Below are positions 54,614-62,962 of a stretch of 64,000 nucleotides of DNA, piece after piece. The position numbers and the translations under genes are program-made. The notes below the pieces were generated by a model. That model saw only the letters and a list, made by a program, of their open reading frames with translations. It ran no database searches and was not told where the DNA came from. This DNA comes from Ornithinimicrobium faecis (GTDB taxonomy: Bacteria > Actinomycetota > Actinomycetes > Actinomycetales > Dermatophilaceae), in the NCBI RefSeq assembly GCF_023923225.1, contig NZ_CP099489.1, forward strand, positions 4,154,001-4,218,000, in the 5' to 3' direction. Within the stretch, counting starts at the first letter, position 1; each line of letters starts with the position of its first letter.

Positions 54614-55529
54614 GACGAGGGCGGCGGCGATGATGTCGCCGATTCTCCTGGGGCAGACGGTGACGCGGCGTAGCGCCTTCCAGGTCGACTTCAGCAGGGC
54701 GTTGGCGCGTTCGGCCGGTGCCCGCAGGACGCTGAGCAGCTGGTTGCGGGTCTGGTTGTCGGGGTCCAGGTTGGCGCCTTTGGTCGGGACGTGGATGCCG
54801 ATGCCGGCGCCGGTGTAGCCCTTGTCGGCCAGCGTGGGCATCCCGGCGGCGGCCGCCGGGTACAGGGCGCCGAGCGCGTGGGCGCGGGCGGCGGTGATGT
54901 CGTGGGTGCGGCCGGGTTCGACCTCGCTGGTCCAGACCGGGAACCCGTCGGGGTCGGTCAGCACCTGGATGTTGCCGCCGTGGGCCCGGTGCTTGCCCGA
55001 GTACCACAGGTCGTGCCCGGCCTCGGAGCGGGCGCCCGAGCGGGTGGTCTCGATCAGCGTGCCGTCCAGGCACACGAACGCCCACCCCTGCTCCAGACCC
55101 TGGGCCAGCACGTCCCCTAGCTCGGGGGCCCGGTCCGCGATGACCTCCACGGCCTCGTGCAGGTACCGGTAGGCGGTGGCCTGGCTGATCCCGGCATCGC
55201 GGGCCAGCAGGTGCACGGCGGTGTCGTCCTTGAACCAGCGCAGCACCAGCAGCGCCTGGGTCCAACTGGTCGCCGCCCGCTGCCAGGGCCGCACGTCATT
55301 GGCGCGGCGGTGGGCCTGTACCCAACCCGAGACCCGGGCCACGGTAGAGAAGGGGACCTCGAGGGTGGCACGATAGGTGATCACGTGGGGTCCTGGTCCT
55401 GTCCTGTTCGGCTTCTTGGTCGAAACCGAATCTGACACCCAGGACCCCACGCCTACGTCAGGACACGCCGTCCCCGCAGGTCACACCAGTCACCCCAGTC
55501 ACAGGATCGCCTGCTGGTGAGAAAGCCTC
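54575..55529. mobile_element. IS5-family-like insertion sequence
   Basis: About 955 bp with perfect 17-bp terminal inverted repeats, gaggctttctcaccagc at 54575-54591 and its complement at 55513-55529. One transposase gene fills the element on the minus strand, and its stop codon lies inside the left repeat. No clear target duplication was found. It sits in the 3' part of the NUDIX pseudogene within transposon B. Confidence 0.85.
54584..55384 (-). CDS. IS5-family-like DDE transposase
   Basis: A 266-residue transposase of the HTH_Tnp_4/DDE_Tnp_4 type. The helix-turn-helix is LLARDAGISQATAYRYLHEAV. The DDE core includes FVCLDGTLIETTR (first Asp), TLADKGYTGAGI (second Asp) and the helix RAPAERANALLKSTWKAL (Glu). 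The start is the GTG at 55384 giving VITYRATLEVPFSTVARVSG; a longer frame to 55450 would extend it by about 22 residues. It appears intact, so the IS may still be active. Confidence 0.85.
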   Translation of the reverse strand: MITYRATLEVPFSTVARVSGWVQAHRRANDVRPWQRAATSWTQALLVLRWFKDDTAVHLLARDAGISQATAYRYLHEAVEVIADRAPELGDVLAQGLEQGWAFVCLDGTLIETTRSGARSEAGHDLWYSGKHRAHGGNIQVLTDPDGFPVWTSEVEPGRTHDITAARAHALGALYPAAAAGMPTLADKGYTGAGIGIHVPTKGANLDPDNQTRNQLLSVLRAPAERANALLKSTWKALRRVTVCPRRIGDIIAAALVLLTMQRSRW

Positions 55530-55854
55530 AGTCTCGCCATCAGAACCGCGCAAGCCCAAGGAAGCCGCTGACCCAACGCAAACTGCTGCGGCGGAAGCCA
55601 TGGTCGCTGCCGGTCAGTCTCGGAGCAACTGCAGCTCGTCACCCCAGTCGTCGATGATGGGCTTCAACAGTGGCCCGGCACGTTGTTGGTCGAAAGTGGG
55701 GCAGAGCGTTCAGACCTGCGGTCCGGTGACGATGAGTCTCGGCGGACCATTGACAGCGAGGGAGCTTGATGGGAGTCTGACTGTTGAGGTGACCCGCCAA
55801 AGGTGGGCGCGACGTGCTCACGAACACAACGGGTGCCGGAACGGAGTTCGGGCC
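55530..55854. other. Gap between IS and secreted-protein gene
   Basis: No convincing gene is seen. Composition returns from the high GC of the IS to mixed sequence. It may hold promoter sequence for the following low-GC gene, but I cannot point to a clear -10/-35 pair. Confidence 0.4.
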
Positions 55855-56685
55855 ATGCGGGAAAAGTCTCAGTTTAAGGCGCTTCCAGCACTGGGAGTCG
55901 CGAGCCTCGCGCTCGTTGTGAGCGCCCTCGTCAGCGGGCCACCGGCGTTCTCAGGAGGGGAGGTGTTGCCGAATGTTGACAAGACCTACATTGATGAATC
56001 CGGCGTAATTCACTATACTTTCGATCCTGAGAGCATGCCAGGGGCAACATTGAGCCGAGAAACGACGGATCTACTATCTGATGGATCATGTGATCTTACC
56101 GCCAGCGGAGGAGCAAGCGGCAAAGCGGGTGATCCAACCATAACGGTGGGTTCCGAGATATCGTTCGATCCCGATACATGCGAGAGATTAATGGCAACAG
56201 CATCGTATCCGCTTGATCGCGCACCTCAATCTGTTCTGGATACGCTAACCCCGACAGATGGCACGCGGGTCGATTCCGAGCACTTGTCGGGCGGGTTTCA
56301 TCCAAATGCCACTTGGTTTGGTAAACTGAAGGCCTATATCGAGGACCCCATCCAGATCGACGTTTCTTCTACTACCTCTGAGCACACATGGAACTCGAGC
56401 GGTGGAGAAAGTCATAACCATCGATGGGGCTAGTATACGCCATCAGGTTGGTCGCGGACGGATTACTCCGCAATCAATGGAAGTTACTACACAGACACCA
56501 CCGGCTGGTTCACCAACCTCGTTTTCTGCAACCCTTTCCTGGACACGCAGACGTTTCATAGGCAAACAATCTTCCGCGGATACACGAACGGAACCTGGAG
56601 TTGGGATTACAGCATGAACAAGGGTGGTGGAGATGGTGACTGTAGCTACCTCCTCAACTATCGCTATACAGCCGTCACCCCCTAA
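55855..56685 (+). pseudogene. Secreted protein gene interrupted by one in-frame amber codon
   Basis: The ATG at 55855 opens a signal-peptide-like N terminus (KALPALGVASLALVVSALVS). A 192-residue mature-like part ends ESHNHRWG at TAG 56431-56433. The same frame then stays open for another 83 codons (YTPSGWSRTDYSAINGSYYT, then GYTNGTWSWDYSMNKGGG, to LLNYRYTAVTP) and stops at TAA. The downstream part is clearly protein-like, rich in Tyr, Trp, Asn and Gly with two Cys. Either a single nonsense mutation broke the gene or the amber codon is read through. GC content is markedly low. The family is not recognised. Confidence 0.7.
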
Positions 56686-56706
56686 TTCTGTGAGAGTGGG
56701 TCTTAC

Positions 56707-56946
56707 ATGCTTTCTCAGGAGCTTAGAAAGAGGGAGGGAAGCCCTTTTACTAGTCCGTGGCTCTATGTGACATTTGTCGTCACACTCCTTCTCTCACCGC
56801 TACTGTTCTGGATCTCGTTAGTAATTGGGGCGCCAACCGTAGTCGCCGGCGCCCTGTGGGGTCGGCGCTCGGTGACCGCAATCGGGTTGGGTCTAATTCT
56901 CGGAGGCTTGCCCTACCCGCTGTTAGGATTCGTGCAGAACATCTAG
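56707..56946 (+). CDS. Small two-helix membrane protein
   Basis: A 79-residue protein with two hydrophobic helices (WLYVTFVVTLLLSPLLFWIS and VTAIGLGLILGGLPYPLLGF) joined by a short loop. It begins 21 bases after the secreted-protein gene and shares its low GC, so they probably moved together. It might be an immunity or accessory partner of that secreted protein, but this is speculation. Confidence 0.6.
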   Translation: MLSQELRKREGSPFTSPWLYVTFVVTLLLSPLLFWISLVIGAPTVVAGALWGRRSVTAIGLGLILGGLPYPLLGFVQNI

Positions 56947-56963
56947 CCTGAAGGCTCTGGTAG

Positions 56964-57231
56964 ACGTCACGAGGGGATCGGAGTAACCGGGGCGACGCGA
57001 TTGCCGAGGACCGCCGTTTCAAGGTCGAATGCGTCGACGACGACAGCGACATCCACCTGGAGGCCGAGACCGACGGCGACGGCTGGGTTACGGTCGGTGA
57101 CCTCACCGATGGGTCCAAGCACGGCTGGACGTGCTTCCCCGTTCGGGGGCTGCGCCAACGTGCGGGTCCTCATGAAGTGGGCAGAGAGCGGAGAGGCCCA
57201 CGAGAAGGCGTTCACCACCACTCTCACCTGA
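56964..57231 (+). pseudogene. Gene remnant
   Basis: A start-less stretch reads AIAEDRRFKVECVDDDSDIH and LEAETDGDGWVTVGDLTDGS, through KHGWTCFP. A neighbouring frame then reads VLMKWAESGEAHEKAFTTTL to the stop. It looks like the remains of one acidic protein with a frameshift near 57150. No family is recognised. Confidence 0.45.
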
Positions 57232-57616
57232 GATTGGGGGGGTCCTACTATATCAGAACGCTGGCGATAGTCGCGAGGCCGGCCAGCGCCGACAGCGTCG
57301 ACGAGCGATAGGTGGAGGGTGTGCCGTCGCCGTGCGCGACGAGGGATATAGCCGCGATGACGGCGCCCCGGCAGCGTTGTTGGGACGAGAACTCTGAGCA
57401 AGAGGGTGTCTCATGCTCATTAGCCCTTTGCGAGGGCTCTCTAACAGTGCGCGGTGGCCGACTTTGCGCCGAGCGGTCCGAACTATCCAGAACGAACCAC
57501 CCACGGTGACCCGCGCGTCAGGAGGCGATCTTGCACCGGCACGCCGCGGCCTGTCCCGTAAGGCCCGTCCGCTTTGGGCATCTGGGACGCGGGCGTCCAA
57601 CGGAACGCTCGTGCCT
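57232..57616. other. Decayed cargo before right end R3
   Basis: No intact gene. On the minus strand, 57250-57370 reads AVIAAISLVAHGDGTPSTYR then SSTLSALAGLATIASVLI and a stop, which may be the 3' end of a lost membrane-protein gene. The remainder shows nothing convincing. Confidence 0.35.
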
Positions 57617-57715
57617 GAGGATTTGGACAAGATAGTGAGAACGCGGGCGTGCGAGCTTCTTGTCAACCCACAGGTCACAGCGCCGCACCGATGACAGATC
57701 GCGCGAGAACCTACA
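57617..57715 (-). repeat. Transposon right end R3
   Basis: A 99-bp end beginning gaggatttggacaagatagt and finishing atgacagatcgcgcgagaac plus ctaca. The outside bases gccgt share gccg with the sequence outside the left end at 48042. It marks the boundary of element B. Confidence 0.83.
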
Positions 57716-57717
57716 GC

Positions 57718-57801
57718 CGTGATATCAAGGACGACCCCCAGGATCGCGCGGAGATCGAGGCGATCCAGGAGGACCGGACCGCGCTACAAGGGACGCCATG
57801 A
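57718..57801 (+). pseudogene. 3' fragment of an antitoxin gene cut by transposon end R3
   Basis: The frame starting 3 bases after R3 reads RDIKDDPQDRAEIEAIQEDR then TALQGTP and stops with TGA overlapping the ATG of the MazF-like gene (ATGA). The acidic helical tail and coupling to a toxin are typical of an antitoxin C terminus. The rest of the gene is not present at the other side of the transposon array. Confidence 0.65.
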
Positions 57802-58103
57802 GGGGTGAGGTCCACCGGCTGCCCGCCCGCGGCAAGGGCCACGAGCAGCAGGGCCGCCGGTATGCCGTGGTCCTGCACCCGGACTGGCTCACCCTCAGCA
57901 CCTGGATCGTCGCCTTCACCAGCACCAGCGCTCGACAGACCACTTTCCGACCCGAGGTCGAGGTCGCCGGTCAGCGCACCCTCGTGATGTGCGACCAGAT
58001 CGCCACCGTCGACCTGAACTGTCTCGCCGAGCGCGCTGGCTATCTCACCCTTCAGGAGATGCAGCGCGTTGACGAAGGACTTTCCTTGGTTCTTGATCTG
58101 TAA
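57798..58103 (+). CDS. MazF/PemK-like endoribonuclease toxin
   Basis: A 101-residue toxin. RGEVHRLPARGKGHEQQGRR then YAVVLHPDWL matches the first strands with the catalytic Arg. STWIVAFTSTSARQTTFRPEV covers the conserved Thr/Ser strand. TLVMCDQIATVDLNCL holds the C(D)Q motif of the MazF core. MazF enzymes cleave mRNA at short motifs. The upstream antitoxin is truncated by the transposon, so expression must be lost, very low, or neutralised by another antitoxin. Confidence 0.82.
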   Translation: MRGEVHRLPARGKGHEQQGRRYAVVLHPDWLTLSTWIVAFTSTSARQTTFRPEVEVAGQRTLVMCDQIATVDLNCLAERAGYLTLQEMQRVDEGLSLVLDL

Positions 58104-58145
58104 CACCGGGCGACCGACCCCTTGAGCTCTTGCGACGCGCACGGC

Positions 58146-58799
58146 TCACCCGAGCCACCAGGGCTTGAGATCAATCAGCCAGTGACTGCGCAGCGTGAGC
58201 GCACGCTCAAGTGATGCCGCGGTGCCGGCGACGAGCAGGCTGGTGTTGGCCCAGCCAGGCAACGAGATCGGTGAGGTGTAGGTGCCGAACCTGTCCCCCA
58301 CCACCTCCCACTGGGTCAGCGCCTCGAGCAGTTGTGGCCCAAAGAGCACTAACCCAAGCAGCAGGATCACGCTGGCCACTCGGCCGATCCACTTGCTGAG
58401 AACAGGGAATCGATGGTCAGTCACCGCGCGCCAGTACTCGGCGCTGTGCCGGACCGGCGTCAGGGTGTGCTCCTGGCCACCGTCGTCTGGCACCAGGTGT
58501 ATCCGCCTGAGTCCGGTGGACCCGACCGAGACCTCGACAACCCCGCCGGGCACCGGGAACGCGGTGGGCTGCTCGGACACCAACTCCTGCCGCCCGTCCA
58601 CATAGAAGTCGACCGTGCCGTCCGCGCTGAAGTACCTGACGTCAGCCGCGTAGTCACGCGCGACGCCGTCCTCGTCGGCTAGCTCGATGTGAAAGACCGA
58701 GCGGCTCAGCATCTGCCAGGGACGGTGCGGCTGCAGCGCGCTGCCGTCCCCCGGCTCGGTCCTGGGCAGCTGTCGCTTGCCCCGCCACTTCGACCACAC
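58146..58799 (-). CDS. Membrane protein of unknown function
   Basis: A 217-residue protein. The N-terminal 130 residues are probably a soluble beta domain (SVFHIELADEDGVARDYAAD, GLRRIHLVPDDGGQEHTLTP). Two hydrophobic helices follow (VASVILLLGLVLFGPQLL and PGWANTSLLVAGTAASLERA), then a short basic/aromatic tail (RSHWLIDLKPWWLG). I do not recognise the family. It diverges from the next gene with 65 bases between starts. Confidence 0.65.
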   Translation of the reverse strand: MWSKWRGKRQLPRTEPGDGSALQPHRPWQMLSRSVFHIELADEDGVARDYAADVRYFSADGTVDFYVDGRQELVSEQPTAFPVPGGVVEVSVGSTGLRRIHLVPDDGGQEHTLTPVRHSAEYWRAVTDHRFPVLSKWIGRVASVILLLGLVLFGPQLLEALTQWEVVGDRFGTYTSPISLPGWANTSLLVAGTAASLERALTLRSHWLIDLKPWWLG

Positions 58800-58864
58800 G
58801 TCGAGCTTCCCCTCGTCGCTTCCGAACCAACCCTAGTGGAGTGCTGTGCGAGAGACTGGGACTC

Positions 58865-59386
58865 ATGCACAGCGCCGCCGAGACAGAGACGATCACGATC
58901 CAGGTCGGCGGACTGACACGCGCCGACATCGTCCGGAACCTGCAGCAGGCGGGCGTGCAACTCAACACCCACGCCGAGACGCTCCTGGCGGGGCCGGAGT
59001 TTGACGCTCCGAGGGAGCGGACCCTGCGCATCGTGGAGCGCACCGTGGCCGAGCTCGGGCTCCCAGAGGGTGATGTCCAGTCCCGGGTCTACGCAGCCGC
59101 CCGGGCGCAGGGACTGCACCTGTGCCCACTGATCACTGGCCCCTGGCTGCGCCTGGCCCTGCTGGACCAAACTGGCGCACCCGACTCCGTGCTATCCGCC
59201 GGTCGAGCGCCCACCGGCGCGATCCACATCGCCTCCGCCCCCGTGAGCGACGATGTGGAGCACCCCAAGGGCTTCTACCTGCGCGTCGTCGACGGAGTGC
59301 CCTGGTTGCGTGGTTACCGCTGCGATGACACCTACGTCTGGCCGGCCGACCAACGCCTCGCGTTCGCGCTCCCCGACCAGACCTGA
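58865..59386 (+). CDS. Conserved-looking hypothetical protein
   Basis: A 173-residue soluble protein. GLTRADIVRNLQQAGVQLNT then HAETLLAGPEF is a helical N-terminal part. The C-terminal part, GFYLRVVDGVPWLRGYRCDD then TYVWPADQRLAFALP, resembles a conserved hypothetical family seen in several bacterial phyla. Function unknown. The ATG at 58865 is 24 bases inside the longest frame and begins the plausible domain. Confidence 0.65.
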   Translation: MHSAAETETITIQVGGLTRADIVRNLQQAGVQLNTHAETLLAGPEFDAPRERTLRIVERTVAELGLPEGDVQSRVYAAARAQGLHLCPLITGPWLRLALLDQTGAPDSVLSAGRAPTGAIHIASAPVSDDVEHPKGFYLRVVDGVPWLRGYRCDDTYVWPADQRLAFALPDQT

Positions 59387-59479
59387 CAGGTCGCCCGCGC
59401 AGGCGCGGAACGTGAACGGCTGACCCTGCAGGGGAGAAAACCCGTTGCTACCCATAAAATATGTCCATACTATTTATGC

Positions 59480-59749
59480 ATGAGACAGAAACTGAAGTGG
59501 TGGTTCGTCCACCTGGCGGCGTTCGTGCTCGGGCAACTCATCCTGCTGGTCATGGGCGCATCGTGGCCCGTGGCCCTGCTCACCCAGGAGGTGCCCGATC
59601 CCCTGTCCTTCGGCAGCGAGCCCGCCATGTGGATCAGTCGAGCGTGGTGTGTGGTCTTCGCCATCGACACCGCCTGGTCACTGATCCAGGCCAGGAACGG
59701 CTCCGACGACAGCACCCGCACCTCCGACACCACCCACCAGAGCGCCTGA
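59480..59749 (+). CDS. Small 2-TM membrane protein
   Basis: An 89-residue protein. It has a first helix WWFVHLAAFVLGQLILLVMG and a second AMWISRAWCVVFAIDTAWSL, then a hydrophilic tail ending TTHQSA. The arrangement resembles the 2TM domain found in actinobacterial histidine-kinase-like proteins, but no kinase follows. An upstream AT-rich patch (ataaaatatgtccatactat) may hold its promoter. Confidence 0.6.
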   Translation: MRQKLKWWFVHLAAFVLGQLILLVMGASWPVALLTQEVPDPLSFGSEPAMWISRAWCVVFAIDTAWSLIQARNGSDDSTRTSDTTHQSA

Positions 59750-59784
59750 CCGAAGCGGTCGGCCACTCCACGAGAGGACACCCC

Positions 59785-60108
59785 GTGCTCGAAGACCTGC
59801 TGATGGACGAACTCTTCTCCGGAGAGAGCCAGTTCGCGCTCGATCACCGCGGTCATGCCGTCGCGGTCGTGGTGGAGAACTCCGGCCCCATCTCGACCAC
59901 CGTCAGATTGTTCGTGGGTGGCCGGCTCGTGGACACCAAGCACGCCTTGTCCACGACTGTGCGACTGCCGACCGACCTGCCCGGGCCCGAGGGTCCGCAC
60001 CGCATCGAGGTCAAGGTCTCGCTGAGCCTCCTGGGTGACGTGAAGGCATGCACTCTCAGAGAGGGCCCTGCCCAGCTCGAGATGCCCCGGCTCGACAGAC
60101 GCTCGTGA
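59785..60108 (+). CDS. Hypothetical protein (107 aa)
   Basis: A GTG start preceded by GAGAGG at about 8 bases. The product is beta-rich: SQFALDHRGHAVAVVVENSG, then STTVRLFVGGRLVDTKHALS, then RIEVKVSLSLLGDVKACTLR. It lies 35 bases after the 2-TM gene and 58 bases before the TetR gene, so it may share a transcript with the former. I do not recognise the family. Confidence 0.55.
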   Translation: MLEDLLMDELFSGESQFALDHRGHAVAVVVENSGPISTTVRLFVGGRLVDTKHALSTTVRLPTDLPGPEGPHRIEVKVSLSLLGDVKACTLREGPAQLEMPRLDRRS

Positions 60109-60166
60109 GTGCACCGCACGCAGGACAGAAGCCGGCCACCCCAGAACGGCTAGGTAACTTCGTGCC

Positions 60167-60760
60167 ATGACCAGACATCACGATGCCGCCGACCGGAAGC
60201 GACAGGTGGGAGACGCCCTGATGGAGGTGGTCGCCGAGCGTGGCCTGACGCGGACCACCCTGCGCCAGGTGGCCGACACAGCTGGCGTCTCGGTGGGCCT
60301 GGTCCAGCGTTACTTCACCAACAAGAACGAGCTGCTGCGGTTCGGCTTCGACTACGTCTATCAGCGCACGCGCGATCGCATCAACCAGGTCCCCCAGGAA
60401 CCACCGATCAGGGAGGTCGTGCTCGGTCTCGGCGAGGCGATCCTGCCTCTGGACCCCCAGCGCCGACGCGAGACCAACGTCTTCCTGGCGTTCGTGCACG
60501 CCACGCTGAACGACCCCGACCTTGCCGACACCCACCAGCGGGCCGCAACGGAGCTGGTGGACGGACTGCAGCGTGCCCTCGAGGCAGCCAGGCGCAACGG
60601 CGAGCTCAAGGCGGATGTCGACACCCACCTCGAGGCGCTGACACTGGTCGCCCTGCTGGACGGTCTCGTCCTGGACGGCATGGCCACCAAGCACCTCTTC
60701 CCCGAGGAGACCCTCCGGTCCCTGCTGCACCGCCACGTCGACCGGCTCTTCCGCGACTAG
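60167..60760 (+). CDS. TetR-family transcriptional regulator
   Basis: A 197-residue TetR regulator. The DNA-binding domain is DALMEVVAERGLTRTTLRQV then ADTAGVSVGLVQRYFTNKNE. The C-terminal ligand domain fits the TetR_C_6 pattern with ETNVFLAFVHATLNDPDL and LEALTLVALLDGLVLDGMA. Its stop overlaps the stop of the convergent epoxide hydrolase gene (CTAG), so both genes end on the same four bases. It may control that enzyme or the downstream importer. Confidence 0.88.
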   Translation: MTRHHDAADRKRQVGDALMEVVAERGLTRTTLRQVADTAGVSVGLVQRYFTNKNELLRFGFDYVYQRTRDRINQVPQEPPIREVVLGLGEAILPLDPQRRRETNVFLAFVHATLNDPDLADTHQRAATELVDGLQRALEAARRNGELKADVDTHLEALTLVALLDGLVLDGMATKHLFPEETLRSLLHRHVDRLFRD

Positions 60761-61923
60761 CTGCCGTTGGCGCTGGCCAGGACGCGAACCGCGGCCCGCA
60801 GGTCAGCAACCATGAGGTCCGGCTGTTCCCAGCCAGCAAAGTGCCCACCCTGCGCGAGCTCCTCCCAGCGGACCAGGTTGTTGGCAGCCTCCACGGTCCG
60901 TGGCACCGCGGAGCCGAGGTCTTGTGGCATCGCCGCGATGGCCAGCGGGGTCCGGGACGTCTCCGGCTCGGCGCCCCAGTCGGTCGCGCCCTCCTTGTAG
61001 TAACGCATCGAGGACCAGATCGTGGCGAAGTGCCAATAGATGCTGACAGTGGTGAGCATCTCGTCGCGGCTCAGGACCTCCTCGGGGCTCTCATCTGCCG
61101 CTGACCAGTCATGGAAGCGCTCGACCAACCAGGTCAGGAGCCCGACTGGCGAGTCGGTGAGCGCCAGGCCGAGAGTCTGCGGGCGCGTCGACTGCACCAT
61201 GGCATAGCCGCCGAGCTCCCACTCATAGCGCATCGCACGCTCGGCGGCGCGGACCTCACGGGGGTCGCCTGGGTTGGCGGTCTCCATCGTCACCTCCGGG
61301 CCGCCGAGGACGTCCGTGAGGTGCAGTCCGACCACGTGCTCTGCGTCGATCAGACCGATGGTCCGGCCGATCAGCGAGCCGGTGTCATAGCCGTGGACGA
61401 CATAGCGGTCATAGCCGAGCCTGGCCATCAGGGTGACCATCGCGCCCGCGGCCCGGTCGGTGTTCCAGCCGATCGCCGGACCGGAGATCCCGAAGCCTGG
61501 GATCGTCGCGATCACGACGTCGAAGGCGTCTGCGGCCTCGCCCCCGTGGCTGACCGGGTCGACCAGCGCCGCGACCATCGGGAGGAACTCGGTGGGAGCG
61601 CCGGGCCACCCGTGGAGCAGCAGCAAGGGGGTCGCGCCCTCGTGCTCGGAACGGACGTGGAAAAAGTGGGTGTCGTGACCGTCGATCGGCGTGGTGAACT
61701 GGGGGAAGGAGTTGATCCGCTGCTCCTGCGCCCGCCAGTCGAAGTCACCGGCCCAGTAGGTCGCCAGCTCCTTGGCATAGCCGACCGGGACCCCGTGGTC
61801 CCACCCGGTGCCAGCGTCCTCGACCGGCCACCGGGTCTGCTGCAGGCGAGTGGTCAGTTCGGTCAGGGACTGCTCGGGCACGTGCAGCGTGAACGGCGTG
61901 ATGTCGTGGTTCGTTGTCGTCAT
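60757..61923 (-). CDS. Epoxide hydrolase-family alpha/beta hydrolase
   Basis: A 388-residue epoxide hydrolase. The N-terminal EHN domain reads LTTRLQQTRWPVEDAGTGWD and AKELATYWAGDFDWRAQEQR. The alpha/beta core has LLLLHGWPGAPTEFLPMVA (HGWPG oxyanion loop) and VVHGYDTGSLIGRTIGL with the nucleophile Asp in GYDTG. Cap tyrosines and a late GGHFAGWEQP carry the catalytic His. It hydrolyses epoxides to diols; the substrate is unknown. It is convergent with the TetR gene. Confidence 0.9.
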   Translation of the reverse strand: MTTTNHDITPFTLHVPEQSLTELTTRLQQTRWPVEDAGTGWDHGVPVGYAKELATYWAGDFDWRAQEQRINSFPQFTTPIDGHDTHFFHVRSEHEGATPLLLLHGWPGAPTEFLPMVAALVDPVSHGGEAADAFDVVIATIPGFGISGPAIGWNTDRAAGAMVTLMARLGYDRYVVHGYDTGSLIGRTIGLIDAEHVVGLHLTDVLGGPEVTMETANPGDPREVRAAERAMRYEWELGGYAMVQSTRPQTLGLALTDSPVGLLTWLVERFHDWSAADESPEEVLSRDEMLTTVSIYWHFATIWSSMRYYKEGATDWGAEPETSRTPLAIAAMPQDLGSAVPRTVEAANNLVRWEELAQGGHFAGWEQPDLMVADLRAAVRVLASANGS

Positions 61924-62065
61924 GACAGAAACGCTACGGACAGTAGAGGACAGATCTCGACCTTTTTCGACGCTCCGTGGTGTTCATGAGTGCGCACCAC
62001 GATCAACAGCACCACGCCACCTGCGCGTCGCCCGAGATTCACTCCAGCACAGCACACTCCGGCTC

Positions 62066-62962
62066 GTGGGACAGACCAGGACCGGCCGGTGGAACCGCCG
62101 GCACACGCTGCTGGCAGCGGCGCTGCTCCTGCCCAACCTCGTGCTGCTGATCGTCTTCACCTACCGCCCACTGATCGACAACATCCGGCTCAGCTTCTTC
62201 CAGTGGAACCTCGGCAGCCCGACCTCCACCTTCCTCGGGTGGGACAACTACGTCGAGTGGTTTACCAGTGACGACAGCCGCACAGTGCTGTGGAACACGC
62301 TCATCTTCACCAGCGTCGCGGTGATCGGGTCGATGGCACTGGGCCTGTCCCTGGCCCTGCTGCTGGACCAGAAGCTGTTCGGCCGGGGCGCGGTGCGCTC
62401 GCTGGTGTTCGCCCCGTTCGTGCTCTCTGGGGCCGCGGTCGGGGTCGCCTTCCAGTTCATCTTCACCCCCACCTTCGGGTTGGTGCCGGACTTGCTCACC
62501 ACGATCGGCATCACGCCACCGAACTTCTATCAGTCATCCGGGTGGGCGCTGTTCATGGTGACTTTGACCTACATCTGGAAGAACCTCGGCTACACCTTCG
62601 TGATCTACCTCGCGGCCCTCCAGGGTCGGCGCCGCGACCTGGACGAGGCCGCCGAGATCGATGCCGCCTCCGGCTGGACCCGGTTCCGCCAGGTCGTCTG
62701 GCCACAGCTGCGCCCGGCCACCTTCTTCCTGCTGATCACCGTGTTGCTCAACAGTTTTCAGGTCTTCGACGTGATCCACACGATGACCCGCGGCGGCCCG
62801 TACGGCAACGCCACGACGACGATGGTCTACCAGATCTATCAGGAGACCTACACCAACCGGCGCGCCGGCTACGGCGCGACCGTCGCCTCGATCATGTTCG
62901 TCGCCCTGCTGGTCGTCACCCTGGTCCAGGTCTGGGTCATGGAGCGGGGGCGGGAGAAGTGA
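62066..62962 (+). CDS. ABC importer permease, UgpA/MalF-like
   Basis: A 298-residue permease with six helices. The ABC-permease EAA loop is YLAALQGRRRDLDEAAEIDA then ASGWTRFRQVVWPQLRPATF. The pattern FTYRPLIDNIRLSFFQWN near the N terminus and PTFGLVPDLL in the second loop are those of UgpA-type carbohydrate/glycerol-3-phosphate importers. The GTG at 62066 is used; no strong ribosome site is visible. It is coupled to the next permease by GTGA overlap. No regulator site was recognised upstream. Confidence 0.87.
   Translation: MGQTRTGRWNRRHTLLAAALLLPNLVLLIVFTYRPLIDNIRLSFFQWNLGSPTSTFLGWDNYVEWFTSDDSRTVLWNTLIFTSVAVIGSMALGLSLALLLDQKLFGRGAVRSLVFAPFVLSGAAVGVAFQFIFTPTFGLVPDLLTTIGITPPNFYQSSGWALFMVTLTYIWKNLGYTFVIYLAALQGRRRDLDEAAEIDAASGWTRFRQVVWPQLRPATFFLLITVLLNSFQVFDVIHTMTRGGPYGNATTTMVYQIYQETYTNRRAGYGATVASIMFVALLVVTLVQVWVMERGREK

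Larger units (their letters stand above)
48042..57715. mobile_element. Tn7-like transposon B (TnsABC-TniQ)
   Basis: Left end TGTAGGTTCC at 48042, right end GAACCTACA finishing at 57715. The four bases gccg lie immediately outside both ends, a probable (4-5 bp) target duplication. It encodes a second tnsA-tnsB-tnsC-tniQ set, followed by decayed cargo including an IS element. It sits head-to-tail 7 bases after element A, as when the same attachment site is used twice. Confidence 0.85.

Noticed and set aside
36948-57715. CRISPR-associated transposon
   Set aside because: No Cas12k or Cascade gene and no array is visible within either element; both carry a TniQ with its own zinc fingers.
48042-57715. 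Exact 5-bp target duplication for element B
   Set aside because: The five bases on each side (ggccg and gccgt) are not the same; only gccg directly adjacent to both ends matches, so a 4-5 bp duplication is stated as probable.
59761-60108. Longer start for the 107-aa protein from 59461
   Set aside because: It would overlap the 2-TM protein gene in another frame; the GTG at 59785 has a well-spaced GAGAGG.
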